Part shown: piece by piece, positions 22,591 through 30,907 of the stretch | Position numbering within the stretch: position 1 is the stretch's first letter | How the letters are laid out: each line of letters begins with the position of its first letter | Assembly: GCA_052390415.1 (NCBI GenBank) | Contig: JBQTGY010000163.1 | Location: 1-36,927 of the forward strand | Direction of reading: 5' to 3' | Length of the DNA: 36,927 nucleotides | From: JANNWF01 sp052390415 | GTDB taxonomy: Bacteria > Pseudomonadota > Gammaproteobacteria > Xanthomonadales > Xanthomonadaceae | Position numbers and translations under genes: made by a program | Notes under the pieces: generated by a model | Database searches by the model: none | Told to the model about the DNA's origin: nothing | The model's input: the letters and a program-made list of their open reading frames with translations, nothing else

Positions 22591-23091
22591 ATGGATCAAT
22601 TGAAGTACCTCGCCGGTTATCCACAATCCGTGCAGGCGCAAGTGCGCGAGTTGATCGCGCAGGGTCGGTTGGGTGAGGTGCTGGCGCACAAATATCCGCA
22701 GCCGCATGCGGCGCGCAACGACGGTCAGTTATACGATTACGTACAGTCGCTGAAAGAGCGGCACATGCGTAGCGCGGTGCCGTTGGGCAAGGTGATCTAC
22801 GACGGCAAGTTGCAGGTGATGAAACACGCCCTCGGGACGCACACATCCATTTCTCGCGTGCAGGGCAGCAGGCTGAAGGCCAGCCGCGAAATTCGCATTG
22901 CCAGCCTGTTCCGCGATGCGCCTGCGGACTTTCTGAAGATGATCGTGGTGCATGAGCTGGCGCACCTCAAGGAAGCCGAGCACAACAAGTCCTTCTATCA
23001 GTTATGCACGCATATGACGCCTGACTATCACCAGCTGGAGTTCGATCTGCGCCTGTACTTGACGCATCTGGATGAAGGGCGAAGCGCTTGA
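22591..23091 (+). CDS. YgjP/DUF45-like metal-dependent hydrolase
   Basis: The 166-residue protein carries the zinc-binding signature HELAHLKEAEHNKSFY in the C-terminal half (about 130-145) and the family ending FDLRLYLTHLD. This places it with YgjP/DUF45 (WLM-type) metallohydrolases, which resemble gluzincin proteases. The N-terminal part (LIAQGRLGEVLAHKYP...) is typical of the short YgjP-like subgroup. The start is ATG 22591; a TTG 15 bases earlier is possible but unlikely. The natural substrate is not evident. Confidence 0.82.
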   Translation: MDQLKYLAGYPQSVQAQVRELIAQGRLGEVLAHKYPQPHAARNDGQLYDYVQSLKERHMRSAVPLGKVIYDGKLQVMKHALGTHTSISRVQGSRLKASREIRIASLFRDAPADFLKMIVVHELAHLKEAEHNKSFYQLCTHMTPDYHQLEFDLRLYLTHLDEGRSA

Positions 23092-23140
23092 CTCGCACAA
23101 CGCGGGAATCGGCCTGCTCCTTGTGTGTCAACGGATACTG

Positions 23141-23302
23141 GTGGCCTGTAACGGACAAATCGAAAGTAGCTCGCTCGGTCTGGCCGCGCTGGACTTGCTC
23201 CTCACTCCGCCAATAGCATTGGCTATTGGCCTCGCTCCGGAGCGGCGTCCATCACGCCCATCCCGTCGCGATCCCACTTCCGCTTCATCCGTTACAGCCC
23301 AC
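23141..23302 (+). mobile_element. MITE-like non-coding element with terminal inverted repeats
   Basis: The ends GTGGCCTGTAACGGA (23141-23155) and the reverse complement of 23288-23302 (GTGGGCTGTAACGGA) match at 14 of 15 bases. Bases 23141-23194 recur inverted at 1-54 of the window. The inside has no gene but nested pairing. GGAC/GTCC (23191-23194 with 23247-23250) and GCTCC/GGAGC surround a perfect 8-bp hairpin, CCAATAGC-ATTG-GCTATTGG (23210-23229). The right end is flanked by TA, and so is the window-edge copy, which hints at TA target duplication; the left flank reads TG. It lies between the YgjP-like and CotH genes. Confidence 0.72.
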
Positions 23303-23368
23303 TAGCCATTGCAGCCCGCCGCCGCATGGCCTAGCGTGTTTGCCTGACACTGACTGTGGTGGACACCG

Positions 23369-25582
23369 ATGATCGCCGGACGCTGCTTCCTGTTTGCGTT
23401 GTTTGCCCTCGTGGCGACATCGGCACGTGGCCAGGATCTCTACGATCCACTGGTCCTGCGCACCTTCAACATCACCTTTGTGCAGAGCAACTGGGAGCAG
23501 TTGCTGCGCGCCAACTACGTCAGTGAGACGGATTTGGCCGGCACCGTCGAAGTCGATGGCGTGGTGTATCCGAATGTTGGCATCCGCATTCGTGGCAATA
23601 CCTCGTTCACCGGGCTGCCAACGGGTTCGCAGAAGTTCTCGCTCAAGCTGGAGATGGATTTCGCCGATCCCAATCAGAATCTGATGGGCTTCAACACGAT
23701 CAATCTCAACAATGGTTGGCGCGATCCGACCTTCACCCGTGAGGTGGAATTCAACAATTACCTGGCGCAGTTTGTGCCCAATGCGCGCGCCAACAGCGCG
23801 CTGGTGACCATCAACGGGCAGAACTGGGGCGTGTACAACAACGTCCAGCAAACCAACAAGGGGCTGTTGCGGCGCTACTTCGGCAATCCCGATGGATTGC
23901 GCGTGCTCTGCGCCAACAACCCCAACGGACCGGGCTTGAGCTTCAGCCCCACCTTGAACGCCAGCTACGAAATCCAGGACACCGGCGGCCTGAGTCTGCA
24001 ACAGGCCACCGCCGATTTCATCGCGCTGACCAACACCATCAGCAACGCGCCGTTGAACATGCCGGGGGTGGACGTGCCCAACATGGATCGCGCCATCGCC
24101 ATCGATCCTTCGATCTGGACCGTGGTGCTCGAGAACCTGCTGACCGACGATGACTCGTACATCAACAAGGGCTGCGACTTTCTCACCTATCGCGATCCGC
24201 TCGATCTGCGTACCCACATCCTGCAGCGCGATGCCAACGAAACCTGGACCATGAGCACGTGGTCGATCACCCGCAATTTTGCGCAGACCAACAAACCCTT
24301 CCTGAGTCGTGTGCTGGCTGTGCCGGAGCTGCGCCAGCGCTACCTGGCGCACTATCGGGTTGCCAAACAAGACCTGAGCTGGGCCACGCTGCAGACACGC
24401 TTCGCGGCGCGCCGCGCACTGCTGCAATCACACGTGGAAGCCGACCCCAAACGCATCTACACGCTGGACAATTTCAACAACGGATTCGGCACCACACCCA
24501 TCACCCTCACCAACCGCATCACCAACACGCCTGCCACTGGCCTTGCCGGCGGCAGCATCCCCGGCGTGCAGCAGTTTGTCGATGCACGCGCGGCGTTCCT
24601 CGCCAACGCCACCAGCAACCCGGAGCTTGCCGCAAGTGGCCCGGGGATCTCGGCGGTCAACGCCAGCAATTCGACCCCAAGCCCAACCACGCCGGTGTTC
24701 ATCAGCGCAGCGGTGGCACCAGCGACCGCCGCCATTGCCCGCGTTGAGCTGTTCTACCGGCCCAATCCGAGCGACATCTATGCGCGCATCGACATGCTCG
24801 ACGACGGCTTGTCGGGCGACGGCGCGGCGGGCGACGGCGTTTACGGTGTGCGGCTGCCGATCACCGCCGTGGCCGGGCAGATCGTGCATTACTACGTGAT
24901 GGCGACCGCAGCCGACAGCGTGAGTTCGCTGAGCTTCTCCCCGCCACTGGCCGAGCGTGGACCACGCACGATTGCCTATGGCCTGGGTGGTACGGTCAGC
25001 ATGCAGCTGACCGAATGGATGTACTCGGGCCGCCATGGCGAGTTCGTCGAGTTCAGCAATCGCAGCGGTTCGCCAATCGACATGAGCAACTGGGTGCTGA
25101 AGGACGATCAGCTCGCCTTGCCGGGTTTGAATCTCAGCGCGCTCGGCACGGTGCAGCCGGGTGAGGCGGTCATCATCACGGACGCCGTGGCGTCGGCGTT
25201 CCGAGCCGCGTGGAACCTGCCTGAGACCGCCAAGGTCATCGGCGAACTGGGCTCGGTGATGGTCGGCGGTGCCAACTATGGCCGCGCCGATCAGATTCAC
25301 CTGTTCGATTCGGCCGGCGTGTTGGTGGATCGTTTGTTTTATGGCGATGAGACCTTCGTCGGCTCGATCCGCACCCAGAACGTCAGCGGTCAAGCGCCGT
25401 GCAGCGCGCTCGGGCAAAACAACGTGCTGGCTTGGGTACTGGCCAGCGACGGCGACGTCTACGGCTCGCTGCAGTCGGAGCCCAACGTTTCCAACCAGCG
25501 CGATATCGGTTCGCCGGGACGCTTCAACGCCGCGTTGTGCAGCGCTGGCGCGCTGATTTTTGCGGATGGGTTTGAGCCCTAG
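23369..25582 (+). CDS. Secreted CotH-kinase/lamin-tail domain protein ending in IFADGFEP
   Basis: The 737-residue protein starts with a signal peptide (about 1-21). A CotH-type domain (about 25-400) follows, with GIRIRGNTSF (about 72-80), QKFSLKLEMDF, NGQNWGVYNNVQQTNKG (about 150-165), DDDSYINKGCDF and RDANETW (about 287-293). CotH proteins have an atypical protein-kinase fold; here RDANETW probably corresponds to the usual acidic WD-x-D/N segment, so activity is uncertain. A beta-sandwich linker (about 430-535) precedes a lamin-tail domain (about 545-670; LTEWMYSGRHGEFVEFSNRS). The chain ends in IFADGFEP. The ATG at 23369 is preceded by GGTGGA about 5 bases upstream. The MITE-like element lies just before it. 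Confidence 0.87.
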   Translation: MIAGRCFLFALFALVATSARGQDLYDPLVLRTFNITFVQSNWEQLLRANYVSETDLAGTVEVDGVVYPNVGIRIRGNTSFTGLPTGSQKFSLKLEMDFADPNQNLMGFNTINLNNGWRDPTFTREVEFNNYLAQFVPNARANSALVTINGQNWGVYNNVQQTNKGLLRRYFGNPDGLRVLCANNPNGPGLSFSPTLNASYEIQDTGGLSLQQATADFIALTNTISNAPLNMPGVDVPNMDRAIAIDPSIWTVVLENLLTDDDSYINKGCDFLTYRDPLDLRTHILQRDANETWTMSTWSITRNFAQTNKPFLSRVLAVPELRQRYLAHYRVAKQDLSWATLQTRFAARRALLQSHVEADPKRIYTLDNFNNGFGTTPITLTNRITNTPATGLAGGSIPGVQQFVDARAAFLANATSNPELAASGPGISAVNASNSTPSPTTPVFISAAVAPATAAIARVELFYRPNPSDIYARIDMLDDGLSGDGAAGDGVYGVRLPITAVAGQIVHYYVMATAADSVSSLSFSPPLAERGPRTIAYGLGGTVSMQLTEWMYSGRHGEFVEFSNRSGSPIDMSNWVLKDDQLALPGLNLSALGTVQPGEAVIITDAVASAFRAAWNLPETAKVIGELGSVMVGGANYGRADQIHLFDSAGVLVDRLFYGDETFVGSIRTQNVSGQAPCSALGQNNVLAWVLASDGDVYGSLQSEPNVSNQRDIGSPGRFNAALCSAGALIFADGFEP

Positions 25583-25610
25583 CGGGCCGAGCAGCCTGTT
25601 CCGTTGTGGG

Positions 25611-25659
25611 GGTTCGTTGGGGTTCGTTGGGGTTCGCTGCGCTCACCACCAACCTACGG
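25611..25659 (-). repeat. Tandem decamer plus palindromic dispersed repeat, copy C
   Basis: The decamer GGTTCGTTGG occurs twice in tandem (25611-25630) and runs into GGTTCGCTGCGCTCACCACC followed by AACCTACGG. The reverse complement of the latter matches copies A and B at 20261 and 20369. It lies between the convergent stops of the CotH gene and the glycosyltransferase gene. Confidence 0.75.
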
Positions 25660-25662
25660 TTC

Positions 25663-28600
25663 TCAATCCAGCAATCGCCTGATCACTGCCCGCGCGGCGT
25701 CAAAGCCGAAGTGTTGCGACACGTTTTTCAGGCCGTTGGCCGACAACTGTTGCCATAGCGATTCATCGGCATACAGGCGCAACACGGCGTCGGCAAATTC
25801 GCGGGGTGTTTCGCCGACGAGCACGTCTCGCTCGGCGCGCAGGTACATGCCTTCCACGGCTGCGGGGGTGGCGACTACAGGTTGGCCGTAGCTCATGCTC
25901 ATATTGACCTTGCCCTTGACGCCGGCGCCGTAACGCAGCGGGGCAACGGCGAGGCGGCAGCCGTCGAGGAACGGTTCGATGTTCTCGACGTGGCCGTGGA
26001 AGACCACGCCTTTTTCTGCGCCCAATGCTTGCACCTGTTCGTTGGCCTTGCTGCCGATCAGGTGGAACGTGAGGTCGGGTTCGGCCGCGCGAATCAGCGG
26101 CCAGACCTCAGTGACAAACCACACGGCGGCATCCACGTTGGGCGGATGTTGATAGCCGCCGATGAACATCAAATCCTTGCGTTCGGCAAACGGACGCCGA
26201 CAGCCCAGCACTTCGTGCACGTTGGAGAGGATTTCGACGTGCGCATCGGGTGCATCGGTGGCCAGCAGATTGGCTTCGACCGGGCTCACGACCAGGCTGA
26301 TGTCGCTGCGCTGGATGACGTCGAGTTCCTGCTTGCGGGTTTGCTCGGCTGTCTTCGCCAGGTCGCTGCGGCCGGCCAGTTCAGCCGCGCGTTGTTCGCG
26401 CAGGTAATGCAGGTCCACCGTATCGAAGATGAAGCGCGCTTGCGGCGCGTGGCGGCGGACCAGATCGATGTAGCTGCAGGCGATGTAGTGGCGGCTGACG
26501 AACACGCTGTGAAAGCGTTTGCCATGTTCGGCGAACCAGCCGACCGGATCGCCCAGCCAGGGATGCCAAAGCACTTCGATGCCGAGCTGTTGCAGCACTT
26601 CGCAGTAGTCGGCGACATAGGCGCGGTTGTCGGCAAAAAACGTCACCGCGCAGCCTTCTTCCACCAGCAAGCGCAGCAGATTGACCAACCGCAGCGAGCC
26701 CGAATCCTGATCCGGCTGCGGCACGGTGGCGTCGATCACCAACACGTGGCGACGTGCTCGATGTTGGCGCGCCACTTCGATGGGTGTGTGCGGCGGCGGC
26801 GCGGCGTGCGACGCCAGAGTGTCTTGCCAACGCGCCAGAAACTTCTGTTGATTGACCACCTGATACGCCTTGACGCCGCTGGCCGTATCGGTGCCCGAAC
26901 TGATGCCTTCAAAGTGGATGACGACCGACGCTGGCTGATACAGCACGCTCGACCCAGCCGCCCGCACCTTCATCGCCAGATCGGTGTCTTCGTAGTAGGC
27001 CGGCGCGTAGTGGGAATCGAAACCGCCCAGCGAATGAAACAGTTCGGCCGGCAATGCGATTGCCGCACCCGAGCAATAATCCACTTCGCGCACGAAGTTG
27101 TAGCGCGGGTCGGCCGGGTCGTCGAAGCGACCATAGTTCCAGCCCGAGCCATCGTTGAAGACGATGCCGCCGGCCTCTTGCAAACGGCCATCCGGATACA
27201 CCAGTTTGGCCCCGACCAAGCCGGCATCCGGGCGCAGGCTGAAGGTGTCGATCAGCGCATCCAGCCAGCCGCTTTGCACGGCGGTGTCGTTGTTGAGGAA
27301 GACCAGATATTCGCCTTGTGCAACCGCCGCGCCGGCGTTGCAGGCGCCGATGAAACCCAGATTCTGGGCGTTACGCAGGTAGTGCAGCCCGCGCATTTTC
27401 GGCAACAGATCGGCGCTGGCATCCGAGGAGCAATCATCGACCACGATCACTTCAAACGAGGTCTTCTGCTTCTGCTGCGAAAGTGCGCGCAGGCAGGTGA
27501 TGGTGTGGGCGAGATGGTTGTAGACCGGCACGATGACGCTGGCGCGCGGCGACGATGGCCGCACCAGAATGATGTCGTCGACGTCGGGAATATCCTCGCT
27601 CGCCGCCGGCAGCGTGGGGATGTCGTAAACCAGCGTCGCCGGCGGCGGTGCCACTTCTTGCCGCAGGCGTCGCCAGGTGCCGGACAAGCCGCGCATGCGC
27701 AAACTGTTCATCACCCGTTTGCGGGTAGCGGTGAGACGCGAAATCCGAAAGCGCACGCGGGTGGCGAGGCCGCCGAATAGTCGGCCCAGCAGCCGCCGCA
27801 GGTAGCGCATTGGGCGCGTGATCCGCCACGACAGGCTGGCGAGAATCTCATCGCGTTCGCCCAGAAAGTGATCGCGCTGCGCGATCAGGGACTCGATCGA
27901 GCCTTGCGACTCCGCGATGTACTCCAGGTAGGCGGCAGCATCCGCGGCATGCAGTTGCTGGAGTTGATCGAGTTGCTCGGCCAGATTGGCTGCGCGTTCG
28001 CCGCTGGCGCGCAAGTCTGCATCGGTGGCATCGAGCAGTGTTTGCGTCGTCGTCAGCAGACTTCCGGTGGACGCAAGCTGCGCTTGCAAAGCGTTCGCCC
28101 AAATCAAGCGTTGTTCGGCCTGCCTGTGCTCGCGGTTTGCCCAGTCTGCGCGGCGTTCGAGTTCGCTCTGCTGGTCGACAAGTTGCAAGGCCAGCGCCTT
28201 GCGTTGTCGCTTCTCGATCGCCAGCTCGATCTCGGACGTTTGCCGTTGCAGCGTGGTCAGGGTATCCGTGGACCAACGCGGGGCGAGGGTTGCTGGCTGC
28301 AGCGCCAGCGCCTCGGCGTAGGCTTGGCTCATCTGCGCGAGGGAACTGCCAGGCCAAGGCCGCCGCAGCGCGCTCAGCGCACCGCTGTCGTTGCTCAGGT
28401 CGTGCAGCACTTTCGCGATGGCGTCGGCATTGGCGGCCACCAACATGCCATCGCGGCCGTGGTCGATGCGTTCGACAAAACTGCCCAACGCGGTGGCGAT
28501 CACCGGCACGCCCAACGCACGCAATTCGGACAAGGTATAGCTGAAGGTCTCGGCGACGCTGGCCGGCAGCAAGGCCGCATCGGGCATCAGCCGTGCCAAC

Positions 28601-30129
28601 AATTCCGGCAATTTCTCGCGTGCATAGTCGAGCTGTACATGGACTTGCGGATGTCCGAAGAAACGCATGCCGGCCGCACCGCAGCCAAGCAGAATCAACT
28701 CGACATCGGTGGGAAGCAGCGGCAGCAGTTGGGCCAGCAGGTGCTCGCCCTTGCCACCCTTGATGCGCCCCGGTACCACGATGCGAAGCGCGGCGCGCTT
28801 GGGATCGGGCGCAATGGTCGGCAATGGGTGTGGCCATGCGGCCAGACCATGACCGATCTGCTGCCAACGACGTTTGCTCAACGCCGGCGCGATCCGGCAC
28901 AGGTTGTCTTGTACACAGCCGCTTGGCGCGATCAGCAGCGCGTCGCTGCGATCCAGCGCTTCGAGATAGGCCAAACGCAAGGCCTGCCAATACGCCGCGC
29001 GGGGTTCGCTGAACTCGAAATTCGCGGCGGCGAGCTGCAACGCCTGGGGTATCGCGGCGCCGCTGAAATCCACACTCGCATCGCCAAAATCGGCATGCAG
29101 GATTGGCCATACCGGGTAGTAGTCGTGACAGACCACGGCCGTCGGCAAGCCACACTTCAAGGCGTCGAGGCTGTGCCCGATCAGCGACGAGATCACCACG
29201 CCGGCGACAGCAAAGTCGCCGATGATGGTGTCGAGCAGAGCGCGATACTCGCTCGATTCCATGCGCGTGCCGACCGCCGCTGCGGCCATCGGCCAGTGCC
29301 GCAAATCGGTCCCTTCGGGAGACGCTCGCAACACGATGGTTTCGCCGTGTACGCGCCGCTTTGGGCTGCCTAGAGCCATCAACACCAGATGGCGGTGACT
29401 CTGGTCAGCAGCGATCAGATCAGTCACGAAGCGCTGTGCGCCGCCACCCCAGCCATGCAAGACGTGCAGCACGACGGGACGCCCATCCAGGCCAATCGCC
29501 TCCGGTATCGCCTGGGTCAGACCGGCGTGGATGCGCTCACGCATGACGGCAGCGGCCGGATGCACAACGCCGCCTTCCGCGGTGCCGAGGGTTGCGTCAT
29601 TGGCACCCACAAACACGCTGTCGCACAAGCGGATACAGGTAATCGCCGCTGACTTCATGTCGAGGCGGCCGCCGCGATCCAGACACAACTGCAAGGTCGC
29701 CGCGCGCCACAGGCTGAGCAAGGGCGAACACAGATCGGTTTGCGGATAACTGCGGTCTGACAGCAGCCAACTCCAGCGGTCGACGGCTTCGTTGGATAGC
29801 GATCCATTACGAGGACGCGGGTCCAGCGCATTTACACGAGCGCACAGTGACGTCCACACCTGTGCGTCAAGATACATATCGCGCGCCAGCTGCAAGCGTT
29901 GCCACGCATGCAGCGGAACGTCGGCATCGGCATGGATCAGCAGCACATCGCGACCGGGGTGCGCTTGCGCCATCGCGGCCAGCGCTGTTGCCGGGTGTGT
30001 GTGGCTGCTCTCGATCAGCAGCAGTTCACGCGGCAAGACAGCGCGGATGCGCTCGGCTGCTTCGCTGTTGGCGGCAAACAGGCAGGCAATCGTTGGCGCT
30101 GATGCGTTCAGTACGTCAGGGTTGCTCAC
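25663..30129 (-). CDS. Multidomain glycosyltransferase (GT4-coiled coil-GT2-GT4)
   Basis: The 1488-residue protein joins several glycosyltransferase modules. The N-terminal approximately 200 residues are unassigned but include DVLLIHADADVPL, reminiscent of a GT-A acidic motif. A GT-B/GT4 domain (about 210-610) has VVPGRIKGGKGEHLL and the E-x7-E motif in AETFSYTLSELRALG. A coiled coil (about 630-770) follows, ending in a basic SWRITRPMRYLRRLLGRLF segment. A GT2 domain (about 860-1075) has SVIVPVYN, VVDDCSSDAS, LNNDTAV and YYEDTDL. A C-terminal GT4-type domain (about 1125-1488) has IGGYQHPPNVDA and APLRYGAGVKGKV. No other polysaccharide genes are near, so it is an orphan, perhaps for LPS, capsule or glycoprotein chains. 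The start is GTG at 30127-30129; no strong ribosome binding site. Confidence 0.9.
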   Translation of the reverse strand: MSNPDVLNASAPTIACLFAANSEAAERIRAVLPRELLLIESSHTHPATALAAMAQAHPGRDVLLIHADADVPLHAWQRLQLARDMYLDAQVWTSLCARVNALDPRPRNGSLSNEAVDRWSWLLSDRSYPQTDLCSPLLSLWRAATLQLCLDRGGRLDMKSAAITCIRLCDSVFVGANDATLGTAEGGVVHPAAAVMRERIHAGLTQAIPEAIGLDGRPVVLHVLHGWGGGAQRFVTDLIAADQSHRHLVLMALGSPKRRVHGETIVLRASPEGTDLRHWPMAAAAVGTRMESSEYRALLDTIIGDFAVAGVVISSLIGHSLDALKCGLPTAVVCHDYYPVWPILHADFGDASVDFSGAAIPQALQLAAANFEFSEPRAAYWQALRLAYLEALDRSDALLIAPSGCVQDNLCRIAPALSKRRWQQIGHGLAAWPHPLPTIAPDPKRAALRIVVPGRIKGGKGEHLLAQLLPLLPTDVELILLGCGAAGMRFFGHPQVHVQLDYAREKLPELLARLMPDAALLPASVAETFSYTLSELRALGVPVIATALGSFVERIDHGRDGMLVAANADAIAKVLHDLSNDSGALSALRRPWPGSSLAQMSQAYAEALALQPATLAPRWSTDTLTTLQRQTSEIELAIEKRQRKALALQLVDQQSELERRADWANREHRQAEQRLIWANALQAQLASTGSLLTTTQTLLDATDADLRASGERAANLAEQLDQLQQLHAADAAAYLEYIAESQGSIESLIAQRDHFLGERDEILASLSWRITRPMRYLRRLLGRLFGGLATRVRFRISRLTATRKRVMNSLRMRGLSGTWRRLRQEVAPPPATLVYDIPTLPAASEDIPDVDDIILVRPSSPRASVIVPVYNHLAHTITCLRALSQQKQKTSFEVIVVDDCSSDASADLLPKMRGLHYLRNAQNLGFIGACNAGAAVAQGEYLVFLNNDTAVQSGWLDALIDTFSLRPDAGLVGAKLVYPDGRLQEAGGIVFNDGSGWNYGRFDDPADPRYNFVREVDYCSGAAIALPAELFHSLGGFDSHYAPAYYEDTDLAMKVRAAGSSVLYQPASVVIHFEGISSGTDTASGVKAYQVVNQQKFLARWQDTLASHAAPPPHTPIEVARQHRARRHVLVIDATVPQPDQDSGSLRLVNLLRLLVEEGCAVTFFADNRAYVADYCEVLQQLGIEVLWHPWLGDPVGWFAEHGKRFHSVFVSRHYIACSYIDLVRRHAPQARFIFDTVDLHYLREQRAAELAGRSDLAKTAEQTRKQELDVIQRSDISLVVSPVEANLLATDAPDAHVEILSNVHEVLGCRRPFAERKDLMFIGGYQHPPNVDAAVWFVTEVWPLIRAAEPDLTFHLIGSKANEQVQALGAEKGVVFHGHVENIEPFLDGCRLAVAPLRYGAGVKGKVNMSMSYGQPVVATPAAVEGMYLRAERDVLVGETPREFADAVLRLYADESLWQQLSANGLKNVSQHFGFDAARAVIRRLLD

Positions 30130-30358
30130 GTGGTGAAAACGGATTCCGTACGGGCGGGCAAGGCGCGATGCCTGCTACGCTGAATGAATTCGAGATCCCG
30201 CCAGCATTCCGACGGGCTGCTTCGGCGGTAACGGATAAACTTGTCCGGCCGGATTATCGCTGTTTGCTTTCGCTGCTGACCACTCGCGCGGCCGAAGCAA
30301 GCCGCCGGCAGCGGATTTTGCTGGCGAGACGGCACTCATCTTTATTCAGGAGCTGGCA

Positions 30359-30835
30359 GTGAATTCAACCATTCGGCTGGGGGTTTTTGCGGTCATCGCG
30401 TTGGCTCTGGTGGCGTGTACGGCCGTCCCCACATACAGCGGAATCAAGCGCACTGAAACCGAAAACACGCTGATGCAGCGACAGTTGCTCATTGGAGAAT
30501 GGGAGAGCACCACCAAGCTCTCTGGCGGTGGAGTCCAGACAGCGCGTTCAGAGAATAGGGTTGACGGCACCTTCACCATCACGTTCAGCAACTCCGGCGC
30601 GCCTGAGCTACCGTCCGAGCAAACGGAAGTGGGAATGTGGGGCGTTTCCGGCGGTGTCTACTTCACCATTACCACGGGCTTCATCAACGACGGACAGTTC
30701 ACACCCGCGCGCATGTCGAATCCGGCCTACTACGACAGCTACCGAATACTGCACTTGGATGAAAGCAAGTTTGACTTTGAGAATTTGTCCTCGGGTCACC
30801 GTTTCACCGCCTTCAAGCGCGGCCCCCTGGATTAG
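30359..30835 (+). CDS. Small hypothetical lipoprotein
   Basis: The 158-residue product has a lipoprotein signal with lipobox LVAC (Cys20), followed by T-A-V-P, so an outer-membrane location is likely (no Asp at +2). The mature part looks like a small beta-barrel or lipocalin-like fold: GEWESTTKLSGGG, DGTFTITFSN, GMWGVSGGVYFTITTG and YDSYRILHLDESKFDF. The family is not recognised. The start is GTG at 30359, supported by AGGAG at 30348-30352 with a six-base spacer. It is divergent from the glycosyltransferase gene and 72 bases before mrcB. Confidence 0.8.
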   Translation: MNSTIRLGVFAVIALALVACTAVPTYSGIKRTETENTLMQRQLLIGEWESTTKLSGGGVQTARSENRVDGTFTITFSNSGAPELPSEQTEVGMWGVSGGVYFTITTGFINDGQFTPARMSNPAYYDSYRILHLDESKFDFENLSSGHRFTAFKRGPLD

Positions 30836-30907
30836 ATGCCCGGCAAACCGTTCTCGCTGTAGCTCGCTGCGGCACGAATCGAATCGGGGTTTCCCGTCAG
30901 CCCGTAC

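Noticed and set aside
25882..27780. 632-codon open frame on the plus strand
   Set aside because: It lies fully antisense to the well-supported glycosyltransferase gene, and its translation is a low-complexity His/Arg/Gln-rich shadow with no domain. Long antisense frames are expected at this GC content.
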